Shown: in pieces, positions 51,462-60,216 of the stretch
Numbering within the stretch: position 1 is the stretch's first letter
How the letters are laid out: the number at the start of each line of letters is the position of its first letter
Assembly (NCBI RefSeq): GCF_022919135.1
Contig: NZ_CP095049.1
Span: forward strand, 2,670,501-2,734,500
Direction of reading: 5' to 3'
From: Hymenobacter cellulosivorans
Lineage (GTDB): Bacteria; Bacteroidota; Bacteroidia; Cytophagales; Hymenobacteraceae
DNA length: 64,000 bases
Notes under the pieces: model-generated
What the model saw: the letters and a program-made list of their open reading frames with translations, nothing else
Told to the model about the DNA's origin: nothing
Database searches by the model: none
Made by a program: the position numbers and the translations under genes

Positions 51462-52940
51462 TTAGGCAGGGTTCAATTCGGCGGCGGGCTGGCGCGAAAT
51501 TGCCAGCAGCCCCAGGAAAGTCAGCAGACCATTGACGAGCAGAATCTCGAAGCCGAACTCGTAGCCGCCCAGCCAGGCCTTGGAGTTGGCGTTGAGAATG
51601 TAGCAGAACACCGGCGGCCAGGCGCACATCCAGGGCACAAACCGGTCGTGGAGCTGGCGCTTAGTGAAGATGCCGAAGCTGAAGAGGCCCAGCAGCGGCC
51701 CGTAGGTGTAGCCGGCGGCCTTGAACACGGCCGAAATCAGGCTCTGGTCGTTGAGCATCCGGAAGATGAGGATGATGACAACCAGCACCACGGTAAACAT
51801 CAGGTGGGTGCGCTGGCGCAGCACGCTCTGCCGCTCCTCGGGGTACTTGCTGATAGTCAGGAAGTCGACGCAGAAGGAGGTTGTGAGGGCCGTCAGGGCC
51901 GAGTCGGCGGAGGAGTAGGTAACGGCAATAATGCCCAGGATGAAGACGATGCCGGCAAACAAGGAGAAGTGCTCGGTGGCCAGCAGCGGAAACACGTCGT
52001 CGCCGATGACTTTGCCGGCGGCATTCACGGGCAGGGTAATGCCCTTGGCGGCGGCGTACTGGTAGAGCAGCACGCCCAGGGACAGAAACAGCACGTTGAC
52101 CGGCACCAGGATGAGGGCAAACCAAAACATGTTCTTTTGAGCGTCGCCCAGGGAGCGGCAGCTCAGGTTTTTCTGCATCAGGTCCTGGTCGAGGCCAGTC
52201 ATGACGATGGTGATGAACATACCGGAAATGAACTGGGTCCAGAACTTGCGCGAGTCGGTCCACTCCCAGAAGAATACCTGCGACATCTCCGACTCCCGCA
52301 CCGTGGTAATGACCTGCTGAAAGCCCAGGTTGAGTTCATCCGAAATCAGGTAGACTGAGATGCCCACCGACGTGAGCATGGCCAGGGTCTGAAAGGTGTC
52401 GGTCCAGAGGATGGTTTTGAGGCCGCCGCGGAAGGTATAGAGGTAAATCAGCAGAATGCTCACGGCCACCGTGACGGCGAAGGGCACGCCCAAATCGTCG
52501 AAGACGGCTACTTGCAGCACGCCCGCCACCACGTAGAGGCGCAGGGCCGCCCCAATAGCCCTCGAAATCAGGAACAAGGCCGCCCCAGTCTTGTAGCTCC
52601 AGAAGCCGAAGCGCTGCTCCAGATAGGTGTAGATGGATACCAGATTGAGCTTGTAGTACAGCGGCAGCAAGACCGTGCCGATAACCAGATAACCCACCAG
52701 ATAGCCCATGACGACGGCCATGTAGCTCCAGGCCTGGGCTTTGACCATACCGGGCACCGAAATAAAAGACACGCCCGAGAGCGAAGTGCCAATCATAGCG
52801 AAGGCTACCATGTACCAGGGCACGTTGCGGTTGGCCACGAAAAAGCTGGCGCTGGTGGCCTTGCGCGAGGTGAGCAGGGCAATGACGATGAGGATGGTGA
52901 AGTAGCCGGCAATCAGGCTCAGAACCAGGGTAGGGGACAT
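51462..52940 (-). CDS. sodium:solute symporter (SSS family)
   Basis: 492-residue transporter with about 13 membrane helices. The SSS pattern is clear: SFFVANRNVPWYMVAFAMIGTSLSGVSFISVPG near the start, GLDQDLMQKNLSC in the middle and GIIAVTYSSADSALTALTTSFCVDFL later. Unlike the symporter at 43980 it has no extra loop or small companion that I can see. Solute unknown. TATCTTTA on the minus strand about 30 bases upstream is a near-consensus -7 box. Confidence 0.95.
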   Translation of the reverse strand: MSPTLVLSLIAGYFTILIVIALLTSRKATSASFFVANRNVPWYMVAFAMIGTSLSGVSFISVPGMVKAQAWSYMAVVMGYLVGYLVIGTVLLPLYYKLNLVSIYTYLEQRFGFWSYKTGAALFLISRAIGAALRLYVVAGVLQVAVFDDLGVPFAVTVAVSILLIYLYTFRGGLKTILWTDTFQTLAMLTSVGISVYLISDELNLGFQQVITTVRESEMSQVFFWEWTDSRKFWTQFISGMFITIVMTGLDQDLMQKNLSCRSLGDAQKNMFWFALILVPVNVLFLSLGVLLYQYAAAKGITLPVNAAGKVIGDDVFPLLATEHFSLFAGIVFILGIIAVTYSSADSALTALTTSFCVDFLTISKYPEERQSVLRQRTHLMFTVVLVVIILIFRMLNDQSLISAVFKAAGYTYGPLLGLFSFGIFTKRQLHDRFVPWMCAWPPVFCYILNANSKAWLGGYEFGFEILLVNGLLTFLGLLAISRQPAAELNPA

Positions 52941-53063
52941 ACGACGCGGGAAATGAACTGGTAAAGATACAGTGCGCCGCCAGACTGCCGCGAAAATCTG
53001 CGGTAGCGGAGGAGGTTAACTTGGATTTATCCGGGGTGAGGCCGAGAGCCAAGCTATGCTGCT

Positions 53064-53094
53064 GGGGAGGGGGAGATGGCGGGGAGGTCCAGGG
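53064..53094 (+). other. G-quadruplex-compatible sequence
   Basis: Four runs of three or more G with loops of 1, 7 and 7 bases fit the canonical quadruplex pattern. It is in the 320-base gap between the second symporter and the T9SS genes; the rest of the gap is GC-rich with no gene I can support. Confidence 0.4.
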
Positions 53095-53261
53095 TAGACG
53101 GCGGGCAGGTGGCGGGTAGGTGGCCGGGAGATTTTTGTACTCTGGCGGGAAGCCGGGGCCGGCCGGCGTTGAGAGAGCCTGGGCCGGCTGCCTCAGATTT
53201 CCGGCTGCTGGGGATATTCAGTAGCTTTACAGATCATCCGGCTTGATTACCCGTTGACTTT

Positions 53262-54686
53262 ATGCAAAAACAGCTACTTATTCTGGCCCTCGGCCTGCTT
53301 AGCTACCACCCCACGCTGGCCCAGACGGCCCCACCAGTTCGCCAGCCCCGGCTGTTCCCCAGCGAGCTGCAGCGCCAACCAGTAACGACGCCTGCCGCCG
53401 GCCCCAGCGCCACAGCCCGCAAGCCGGGCAAGGTGACCACCTACCAGTGGCACTACCCATCCAGCACCTGGTCGACCACGGGCACCGTGGAGCGCAACAC
53501 CTACGACAACCAGGCCCGGCGCACGCAGCTGGTGGAGTCGGACTCGGCCACGCAGCGGCCCACGGAGCGGATCAGCTTTACCTACAACGCGGCCGGGCTG
53601 CAAACCAGCGGTCTGCAGGAAGTCTGGGACGGGCTGGGCTGGCAGAACAACAGCCGCACCCTGGAAACCTTCAACAGCGCCAACCTTCTGACTGAGCTGC
53701 TGGACCAGGGGTGGCGCAACGGGGCCTGGCAAAACCGGAACCGCACGACGATTGGGTACGACTCGCACAACCACGAAACCTCTTACACAAGCCAGGAATG
53801 GCGCAACAATGCCTGGGCGACCACCCACGCGCACCGGAATACGATAACATATACCGCGGCCGGGGCTGTGCTGGAGGAAACCCAGGAGTATCTGGACCCC
53901 TGGACCAACACCTACGAGCATGGTCCGCGCCGGCAGTACACCTACCCCAGCCCAACGGCGCTGGCCTACAGTGCCCGCATCGACCAGCAGTGGGTAAACG
54001 GGGCCTATGAAAACCAGCGGCGCGTCAGTGGCCTTGTCTACGACAGCCAGGGCAACGAAACATCGTCGGTAACGGAGCAATGGGAGAATGGAGTCTGGCA
54101 GCTTCGCTCCCGCAAAACGACCGTTTACGAGCCCAACGGCAGCAGCCGGGGCCAGAGTGAGGAGCGCATCAACAATGCCTGGGTGCTTTTAGGCCGCTAT
54201 AGCCACCTCTACGACGACTTCGGCACAGAACTGCTCTACGAGAGCGAAATGCGGAGCAACGGCGCGTGGTCCATTACCGAAGGCTACCGCTACCTGGTGC
54301 GCTACAACGCCAACAACGACCTGATTGCCCGGGTTCGCCAGAACTACAACACCACCACCAAAGCGTATGACAACGGGCTGAAGCGTATCTACGGCGACTA
54401 TCAGAGCATCACCCTGGGTGCGAAGCCTAACGCCGCGCTGGCCGCCCAGACCCAACTGTATCCGAACCCCACCACCGGCAGTGTGACGCTGGAGCTGGCC
54501 GGCCTGGGCGAGTCGCAGGTAGGGGCCGAGGTGGTAAACAGCCTGGGCCAGGTGGTGCAGCGCCTCACGCTGCCAGTGCGCCAGGGGCAGAGCCGGCTGG
54601 AGCTCGGCAGCCTCCAAGCGGGCGTGTACACCGTGCAGCTGCACACCAGCGCCGGGCTGGTCGTGAAGAAGGTGGTGCGCCAGTAG
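53262..54686 (+). CDS. T9SS-exported repeat protein 1
   Basis: 474-residue secreted protein. Signal peptide ends HPTLAQ, then a linker and about seven loose repeats of roughly 40 residues with a W-x-NG-x-W motif followed by a Y-D or Y-x-x-x-G step (RNGAWQNRNRTTIGYD, WVNGAYENQRRVSGLVYD, WENGVWQLRSRKTTVYE). The pattern recalls RHS/YD-type repeats. The C-terminus is a T9SS type A sorting domain (LYPNPTTGSVTLELAGL to AGVYTVQLHTSAGLVVKKVVRQ). Probably attached to the surface or released. Paired with a tandem relative. TAGCTTTA at 53222-53229 is a near-consensus -7 box. Confidence 0.92.
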   Translation: MQKQLLILALGLLSYHPTLAQTAPPVRQPRLFPSELQRQPVTTPAAGPSATARKPGKVTTYQWHYPSSTWSTTGTVERNTYDNQARRTQLVESDSATQRPTERISFTYNAAGLQTSGLQEVWDGLGWQNNSRTLETFNSANLLTELLDQGWRNGAWQNRNRTTIGYDSHNHETSYTSQEWRNNAWATTHAHRNTITYTAAGAVLEETQEYLDPWTNTYEHGPRRQYTYPSPTALAYSARIDQQWVNGAYENQRRVSGLVYDSQGNETSSVTEQWENGVWQLRSRKTTVYEPNGSSRGQSEERINNAWVLLGRYSHLYDDFGTELLYESEMRSNGAWSITEGYRYLVRYNANNDLIARVRQNYNTTTKAYDNGLKRIYGDYQSITLGAKPNAALAAQTQLYPNPTTGSVTLELAGLGESQVGAEVVNSLGQVVQRLTLPVRQGQSRLELGSLQAGVYTVQLHTSAGLVVKKVVRQ

Positions 54687-54715
54687 GGGCCAGGTGCGTT
54701 TTGGACCATGGTAAT

Positions 54716-54747
54716 GAAAGCCAGGCTACCCAAGCGGCCTGGCTTTC
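54716..54747. terminator. terminator after T9SS protein 1
   Basis: Perfect 10-base stem GAAAGCCAGG with CCTGGCTTTC and a loop of 12 bases. Separates the two T9SS genes. Confidence 0.75.
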
Positions 54748-54871
54748 GCGCGTAGTCAGGGAGCTGGTAGGCTCAATAAAAAAGCCGGCTCCGACTCCCA
54801 GGCAGCCGCCGGACTGGCCTGGAAAAGCAGTACTTTTAAGGCTGCTTTTTTACGACAACCTGCTTTATAGC

Positions 54872-56305
54872 ATGAAACACTATCTACTCGGCCTGGCCTG
54901 TGCCCTGACTACCACGGCGGCGCTGGCCCAAACTACTCCTGATACCCGGTTGCAAGAGTTGCTGGGGCGGCCCCGTACTCCGCAACCTGAATTGGCCGGA
55001 CCAGGGCTAGCCCCGGCCCGGCGCGGCCCGGCGCTGCGCCTGCCCGCCAAGCGGATTACCTACGACTGGAACTCTGCCACCCAGCAGTGGCAGGCTCCTA
55101 TGCACCATACCACCAGCTACACGGCCGATGGCCAGCCCAGCTTAGTCGTAATAGCCGACTCGGCCACCCAGCAGCTTCAGGCGCGGCTTACGTATGCTTA
55201 CAATGCGACCGGGAGACAAACCCTGTCTCTTGGTGAAAAATGGACCGGCAGCGCCTGGCAAAACGACAAACGCACTACCTGGACCTACGACGCGCAGGGC
55301 AACTTTACCAGCACGCTGGACCAGCAGTGGGTGGCCGGAGCCTGGCAGAATGTTAGCCAGCTGCTGAACACCTACGACAGCCGCAACAACCGGACAAGCT
55401 ACCTAGGGCAGAACTGGGTAAACGGGGCCTGGGTCAACAGCTTCGGCGCCCGCTCGGCCTACACCTACAACGCTACCGGCCAGATCGTGCAAACGGTGGA
55501 GGAAACCCTTGATACATTCCTCAACACCTACTCGTCCCGGGGCCGCAGCATTTACACCTACCCCACGCCAACCAGCAGCCTGTATTCGCAGGTGGAGTAT
55601 CAGGAGTTGGAAGCTGGAGCCTACGTCAGCAACTACCGCCTGCAGCGTACCCACGATGCCCAACAGCGCATCACCTACTACGAAACCCAGACCTGGAACG
55701 GGACGGCCTGGGGACCCTCCACGCGCGGCAACTACGTGTATGGACCCCAGCCAGGCGACGTTCAGGAAACGGCCGAGTACTACTCTTTCGGCAGCTGGGT
55801 CAACAGCTCCCGTTACACTTTCCTCAACGATGCTTATGGCAACCTGAGCAAGTACGAAAGTGAAACGTGGCAAAACGGGGCCTGGATTATCTCCTACGGG
55901 TACCGGTACCTGCGCAAGTACAACCCCAACGGCGACATTGACCGGCAAGTAGAGCAGATGGTTACCTCACTCGGCAAAGCCTACGAAAATAACCGCAAGG
56001 ACAGCTTCAGCGACTTTCAGAGTATCACGCTGGGTGTGCAAGCCAATGCCGCCCTTGCGGCCCAAACTCAGCTCTACCCCAATCCCACGACGGGCACCGT
56101 CACGCTGAAGCTGGGGGAACTTAAGGAGCAGGCACCGGTGCGGGTCGAGGTAGTCAACAGCCTGGGCCAGGTGGTGCAGCGCCTGGTGCTGCAGCCCCGG
56201 CAGGGCCACACTGTGCTGGACCTGAGCGCCCAGCCTAGCGGCCTCTACACTGTGCAGCTGCACACCGCCGCCGGACTGGTGGTGAAGAAAGTGGTGCGCC
56301 AATAG
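54872..56305 (+). CDS. T9SS-exported repeat protein 2
   Basis: 477-residue secreted relative of the preceding gene. Signal peptide ends TAALAQ; repeats include WTGSAWQNDKRTTWTYD, WVAGAWQNVSQLLNTYD, WVNGAWVNSFGARSAYTYN, WNGTAWGPSTRGNYVYG and WQNGAWIISYGYRYLRKYN. The C-terminal T9SS domain (LYPNPTTGTVTLKLGEL to VKKVVRQ) is nearly identical in layout to protein 1, so the pair arose by tandem duplication with faster change in the repeats. TACTTTTA at 54831-54838 is a near-consensus -7 box, so it has its own promoter. Confidence 0.92.
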   Translation: MKHYLLGLACALTTTAALAQTTPDTRLQELLGRPRTPQPELAGPGLAPARRGPALRLPAKRITYDWNSATQQWQAPMHHTTSYTADGQPSLVVIADSATQQLQARLTYAYNATGRQTLSLGEKWTGSAWQNDKRTTWTYDAQGNFTSTLDQQWVAGAWQNVSQLLNTYDSRNNRTSYLGQNWVNGAWVNSFGARSAYTYNATGQIVQTVEETLDTFLNTYSSRGRSIYTYPTPTSSLYSQVEYQELEAGAYVSNYRLQRTHDAQQRITYYETQTWNGTAWGPSTRGNYVYGPQPGDVQETAEYYSFGSWVNSSRYTFLNDAYGNLSKYESETWQNGAWIISYGYRYLRKYNPNGDIDRQVEQMVTSLGKAYENNRKDSFSDFQSITLGVQANAALAAQTQLYPNPTTGTVTLKLGELKEQAPVRVEVVNSLGQVVQRLVLQPRQGHTVLDLSAQPSGLYTVQLHTAAGLVVKKVVRQ

Positions 56306-56322
56306 TCGTCTTGTGAAACTAG

Positions 56323-56357
56323 AAAAGGCCGGCTCACTTTGCGTGGGCCGGCCTTTT
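56323..56357. terminator. bidirectional terminator
   Basis: Stem of 15 bases with core AAAAGGCCGGC and GCCGGCCTTTT and a 5-base loop, T6 tail on the plus strand. Shared by T9SS gene 2 and the convergent hydrolase gene. Confidence 0.88.
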
Positions 56358-56376
56358 TTAGTGGGGTGGGGTTGCT

Positions 56377-57396
56377 TTATTCCCACTCCGTCCAACGCAG
56401 CACTTCGCCCACTTTGGGCACGTGCAGGTCGGGGCGGAGCATGCCGCCTTGGGCCACATCCTGCAGGGTGCGGATGGGTTCGGAGGCTGGTTCGTCGCTC
56501 AGATCGAAGGTGCCGTAGTGCATAGGTACCAAGTGGCCGGCCCGCAGCACGTTGGCCGCCTTGGCCGCCTCGTGGGGGTTGGTGTGGCTGAGCTGCATCA
56601 TAAAAGCCGGCTTGTAGGCCCCAATGCCCAGCAGGCAGATATCCAGGGGGCCAAACTGCCGCTCGATATCCTCGAAGTGGCCGGCGTAGGCCGAGTCGCC
56701 ACCGAAGTAGAGGAGCTTGCCCTGGGTCCGGATCAGAAAGCTGCCCCAGAGCACTTTGTTCAGGTCGGTAAGGCCGCGGCGGTGCCAGTGGGCGGCGGGC
56801 AAATAATAGATTTCCAGCCCGGGCGTGGCAGGTCCCAAATCGTACTGCTGCCACCAGCCGGCTTCCTGCACCTGCAGCCCGGAGGCCATGCTGCGTAGCA
56901 GCGGCGCCATGCGCAGCGAAGTTAGCACCCGCAGCCCCGGGTTCTGGCGGGCCACCAGCTTGATAGATGCCTCGTCGAGATGGTCGCGGTGGCCGTGGCT
57001 GAGCAGCAGCAGGTCAATATTGGTCAACGCCTCGGGCTGGCAGGGCAGGTGGTGGCGCCGCTTCAGAAACGCCGAATCGAACAGCAGCGGGTCGAAGAGC
57101 AGGGTAGTGCCCTCGGTGCGCAGCACGAAGGTGGCGTGGCCCAGCCATACTAGGCCATCTTCGCGGCCCTTGAGGAACTCGGTGCAGTCGACCACCCCCG
57201 GGGCCCAGGTATCGGCTTTTTTTTCTTCCTTCTGCGGGTTTTCAGTCAGAAACTTCCACCGGAACACGTTGCTGAACTCGGGCGTGTACAGCTCCTCGCC
57301 GTTGGCAAACTGGCTGCCAAATAGCTTGTTGCCGGCGTAGCCGGATTTCACGGTGCGGAGCGCTTCGTTGCGCAGGTAAGTAGGTTGGGCAGCCAT
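56377..57396 (-). CDS. metallo-beta-lactamase-fold hydrolase (UlaG/NAPE-PLD type)
   Basis: 339-residue cytoplasmic metal hydrolase. The HxHxDH motif is LLLLSHGHRDHLDEAS, preceded by VWLGHATFVLRTEGTTLLFDPLL and followed by AHWHRRG and FGGDSAYAGHFEDI (Asp ligand) and LVPMHYGTFDLSDEP (His ligand). The order matches the NAPE-PLD/UlaG subgroup, which hydrolyses phosphodiesters or lactones. The N-terminal 80 residues are extra and charged. The start at 57396 is chosen because the upstream in-frame codons are not conserved in character. Confidence 0.93.
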   Translation of the reverse strand: MAAQPTYLRNEALRTVKSGYAGNKLFGSQFANGEELYTPEFSNVFRWKFLTENPQKEEKKADTWAPGVVDCTEFLKGREDGLVWLGHATFVLRTEGTTLLFDPLLFDSAFLKRRHHLPCQPEALTNIDLLLLSHGHRDHLDEASIKLVARQNPGLRVLTSLRMAPLLRSMASGLQVQEAGWWQQYDLGPATPGLEIYYLPAAHWHRRGLTDLNKVLWGSFLIRTQGKLLYFGGDSAYAGHFEDIERQFGPLDICLLGIGAYKPAFMMQLSHTNPHEAAKAANVLRAGHLVPMHYGTFDLSDEPASEPIRTLQDVAQGGMLRPDLHVPKVGEVLRWTEWE

Positions 57397-57439
57397 GCGG
57401 GCAGTGGTCAGACGAAGATGCGGGAGCCAAAGAAACAGC

Positions 57440-57464
57440 AAAGCCCCGGAAACTTCCCGGGGCT
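57440..57464 (-). terminator. terminator after the beta-barrel-like gene
   Basis: Stem AGCCCCGG with CCGGGGCT and a loop of about 7 bases, T3 tail on the minus strand. Confidence 0.75.
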
Positions 57465-57494
57465 GCTAGGTATACTGCCGACTGTGCAAGGAGG

Positions 57495-58085
57495 TTAGTA
57501 GCCGTAGGGACCGATGGAAAACGGCGAATAGCCCGGGGCCACGCCGTTGGAGACCCGCACCCCGCCCGAAATGGTCATGTGCTCGGTGATTTTGAAGTCG
57601 GCCCGCATGTTCACGCCCGAACCCTGGTTGGTGAAGCCCGCGTAAGGATTCACGCCGTTGCCGAAGGTGTTCGGGGTCAGGTCTTTCCAGGCCGACCCGA
57701 CCAGCGTCACGCGCGGCGACAGGGCGTAAGCGCCGCCTCCCTGAATGACGTAGCGGTTCAGCCCGCTGAGGCCGACGGTGCGGGCCCCTTCCGGCGTAGT
57801 AGCCCCGATACCGGGCACGATGTGCATATAAGTGAGGCCCGCAAACACCGAAAAACGCTTGGTGAGCTGGTACGAGGCCAGCGGCGTGAGGTAGGAAGCC
57901 GACCCAAACCGCCCAGCCGTCATAAAGCCGGCATTCAGACTATACGACGCCCGCGGACCGATAAGCCCCAACTTGGGTGCTGCGTCGGCGGGTACGGGGG
58001 CCGTGGGCAGCGTGGCCGTTTGGGCCCGGGCCGCGCCGGCCGAAAGGCCCAGCAATACCGCTACAGTGAGGATAGAACGATGCAT
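57495..58085 (-). CDS. small outer membrane beta-barrel-like protein
   Basis: 196-residue exported protein with signal peptide ending GAARAQ. After a proline-rich linker the sequence alternates hydrophobic and polar residues with many aromatic and Gly residues (GPRASYSLNAGFMTAGRFGSASYLTPLASYQLTKRFSVFAGLTYM, YVIQGGGAYALSPRVTLVGSAWKDL), and ends SIGPYGY, aromatic at the C-terminus. It fits a small outer membrane barrel; I cannot name the family. Start at 58085; upstream codons are not signal-like. Confidence 0.75.
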   Translation of the reverse strand: MHRSILTVAVLLGLSAGAARAQTATLPTAPVPADAAPKLGLIGPRASYSLNAGFMTAGRFGSASYLTPLASYQLTKRFSVFAGLTYMHIVPGIGATTPEGARTVGLSGLNRYVIQGGGAYALSPRVTLVGSAWKDLTPNTFGNGVNPYAGFTNQGSGVNMRADFKITEHMTISGGVRVSNGVAPGYSPFSIGPYGY

Positions 58086-58228
58086 AGCCAAGGAAAATGG
58101 GTGGTAAGAGCGCAAAGAAAGTTAATCAGTGTAACAAGATACGAAACGATGGCGCTGGAAAAAGAATGCCCTCGACCGACTCAACGGTAAAATTTCTCTA
58201 TTTAGTGGCCCCTTTTCCAGTACCCGCT

Positions 58229-58882
58229 ATGGCCGACTTCGTTTTCTACCAACAGTTTCCAAACCCGGAAGTTGCCGCCCCACTGCTGCAACTGCTGCGG
58301 CAGCACGAGGTGCCGTTCGAAATCAGCTTCGACAAGCCTAGCTTCGACCCCAGCTTTGCCCACAACGAGACGAGTACCCATTTCGTGGTAAAGTTGCAAC
58401 CGGCCGACTTCGAAACGGCCCGCCGTCTGGAAGAAGCCGAAAACCAGCAGCTTATTAGCCAGGTCGACCCGGAGCACTACCTGTTCACCTTCACCGATGC
58501 CGAGCTGGCCGACGTGCTACTCAAGCCCGACGAGTGGAACAGCTTCGACGTGACCCTGGCCCGGCAGATTCTGCAGGACCGTGGCACGGTTATCAGCCCC
58601 GAAGCCGCCCGCCTGCTGCGGCAGCAGCGCACCGCCGACCTGGCCCGCCCCGAACCTTCGCAGAAAGCCTGGATTCTGTGGGGCTACGCCTCGGCGTTGC
58701 TGGGTGGCCTGTTCGCCTTTTTCATTGGCTGGCACCTCTACACGCACCGCAAACTTCTGCCCGACGGCCGCAAGGTCCACGCCTTCACCGCCCCCGACCG
58801 GCTCCACGGCCTGCGCATCATGGTGCTGGGCGCGGTGATGCTGCTCGTAGTGGTGTGCGTCCGGATTTACTGGGAAGGCTGA
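58229..58882 (+). CDS. hypothetical membrane protein with N-terminal DUF2007-like domain
   Basis: 217-residue protein. The first 75 residues (FVFYQQFPNPEVAAPLLQLLRQHEVPFEIS and FVVKLQPADFETARRLEEAE) have the shape of the small DUF2007-type signal-transducing-like ferredoxin-fold domain, followed by a helical segment and two membrane helices (about 155-178 and 195-213). The reading is tentative. The 3' end overlaps the convergent MFS gene by 16 bases. Confidence 0.75.
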   Translation: MADFVFYQQFPNPEVAAPLLQLLRQHEVPFEISFDKPSFDPSFAHNETSTHFVVKLQPADFETARRLEEAENQQLISQVDPEHYLFTFTDAELADVLLKPDEWNSFDVTLARQILQDRGTVISPEAARLLRQQRTADLARPEPSQKAWILWGYASALLGGLFAFFIGWHLYTHRKLLPDGRKVHAFTAPDRLHGLRIMVLGAVMLLVVVCVRIYWEG

Positions 58883-60102
58883 TTGTAGCTGCTGGGGGTA
58901 GCGCGCAACATGCGCCCCGCCTGCCAGGCCACGGCCCCCACGCACAGCGCAAACCAGGCAAAGGGCAGCTCCAGCCGCGCCACCGACAACACCCCACCCA
59001 CCAGAATGGTCATGAAGCTGGCCAGGCCCTGTACTGCCTGGTTCAGGCCGAATATTTCACCCCGGTCGGCCTCGGTGGTGCGCTGGGCCAGCAGGCCTTC
59101 CAGTAGCCCCTGAATCAGAGAAATAGTTAGGCAGTCGAGCGTAACTACCACGTACAGCGCCGGGCGGGAAGCGCCAATCAGGCCGTAAGCGCCCAGAATC
59201 GGCACGCTGGCCAGAGCCAGCCAGAATATGGCCCGGGGCTTGTTGAGCCGGTCGGCCAGAAAGGTGTAGAAGCCGTAATTGATGGCAATGCTCAACGCCC
59301 CGAAATACATGAAAAAGTAGGACAGCGCCCGGGCATCCATCTGCTGAGCACCCAGGCTGGCGAAGGGCACGAAGTAGAAATAATAGCCGGTGCTCATCGT
59401 CAGGGCTACCTGCATCAGCACAATGGTGCGCAGCCGGCCGTCGGGGTCTTTGGCTTGCAACCGGCTCCAGATGGTCAGCACGTTAACGGCCCGGCTCAGC
59501 TCGCCCCGCAGCTCACTGCCCCGCACGCCGTTGGGCTGGGTGTGGGTTTCGCGCAGCAGTAGGCTGAGCCCGATGTTCACGGCGGCCAGCCCGACGGCCA
59601 GCCCTACCACGTAGCGGGCCTGCTCGGCGGGCTCCACGGCGTCCACTGTGAGTAAGGCTCCGGACACCATGGGCCCCAGCACGAAGCCCAGGGATATAAT
59701 GGCGCCTTCGAGGCCCAGGTTTTTGAACAGGTTTTCGGGCGGCGAAATATCGGTAATGGCTGAGCGCACCGTGGCGTACATGCCGTTGGTAAACCCGTCA
59801 CTGAGCCGGTTTGCGAAGTACAGGCCGGCCCGCACCGGTAGCAGTAGGCAGTTGGCCAGCAAAGTACCCACGGCCGACAGAAGCAGAATCGGGCGGCGGC
59901 CGAAGCCGTCGGAGAGCTTGCCCAGCACCGGGGCGGCAAACAGCTGCACGCCCAGAAACAGCGCCGTGCCTACCGACAGCCAGAGCTGGGGTTTGGGCAG
60001 ACCACGCACAAACCCGGGCATAATGGGCCCGATGGCCGCGCCCACCACCACATCGAGCAGAATAATGGCGTAGAGCAATACGAGCCGGAAATCTTTGGGC
60101 AT
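58867..60102 (-). CDS. MFS transporter, TetA/multidrug-like
   Basis: 411-residue transporter with 12 predicted helices. The cytoplasmic loop GKLSDGFGRRPILLLSA is the standard motif A (G-x-x-x-D-x-x-G-R-R/K), and FGLNQAVQGLASFMTILVGG resembles the second-half motifs of the TetA-like drug:proton antiporters. Substrate cannot be told. TACATTTG on the minus strand (60128-60135) is a perfect -7 box 25 bases upstream of the ATG. Convergent with the DUF2007-like gene. Confidence 0.94.
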   Translation of the reverse strand: MPKDFRLVLLYAIILLDVVVGAAIGPIMPGFVRGLPKPQLWLSVGTALFLGVQLFAAPVLGKLSDGFGRRPILLLSAVGTLLANCLLLPVRAGLYFANRLSDGFTNGMYATVRSAITDISPPENLFKNLGLEGAIISLGFVLGPMVSGALLTVDAVEPAEQARYVVGLAVGLAAVNIGLSLLLRETHTQPNGVRGSELRGELSRAVNVLTIWSRLQAKDPDGRLRTIVLMQVALTMSTGYYFYFVPFASLGAQQMDARALSYFFMYFGALSIAINYGFYTFLADRLNKPRAIFWLALASVPILGAYGLIGASRPALYVVVTLDCLTISLIQGLLEGLLAQRTTEADRGEIFGLNQAVQGLASFMTILVGGVLSVARLELPFAWFALCVGAVAWQAGRMLRATPSSYNQPSQ

Positions 60103-60127
60103 TACAATAGGCTAGGCGGGTGGACGG

Positions 60128-60135
60128 CAAATGTA
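60128..60135 (-). promoter_or_regulatory. -7 box of the MFS gene
   Basis: Perfect TACATTTG, start-proximal by 25 bases. No convincing -33 element. Confidence 0.5.
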
Positions 60136-60216
60136 GACTGCTGGAGTTGAGCTTATTCTCTTAGGGCTGTACTTTAGCCAGACACTATTGTTTACTTCTT
60201 ACCCCAATTCCCTTTT

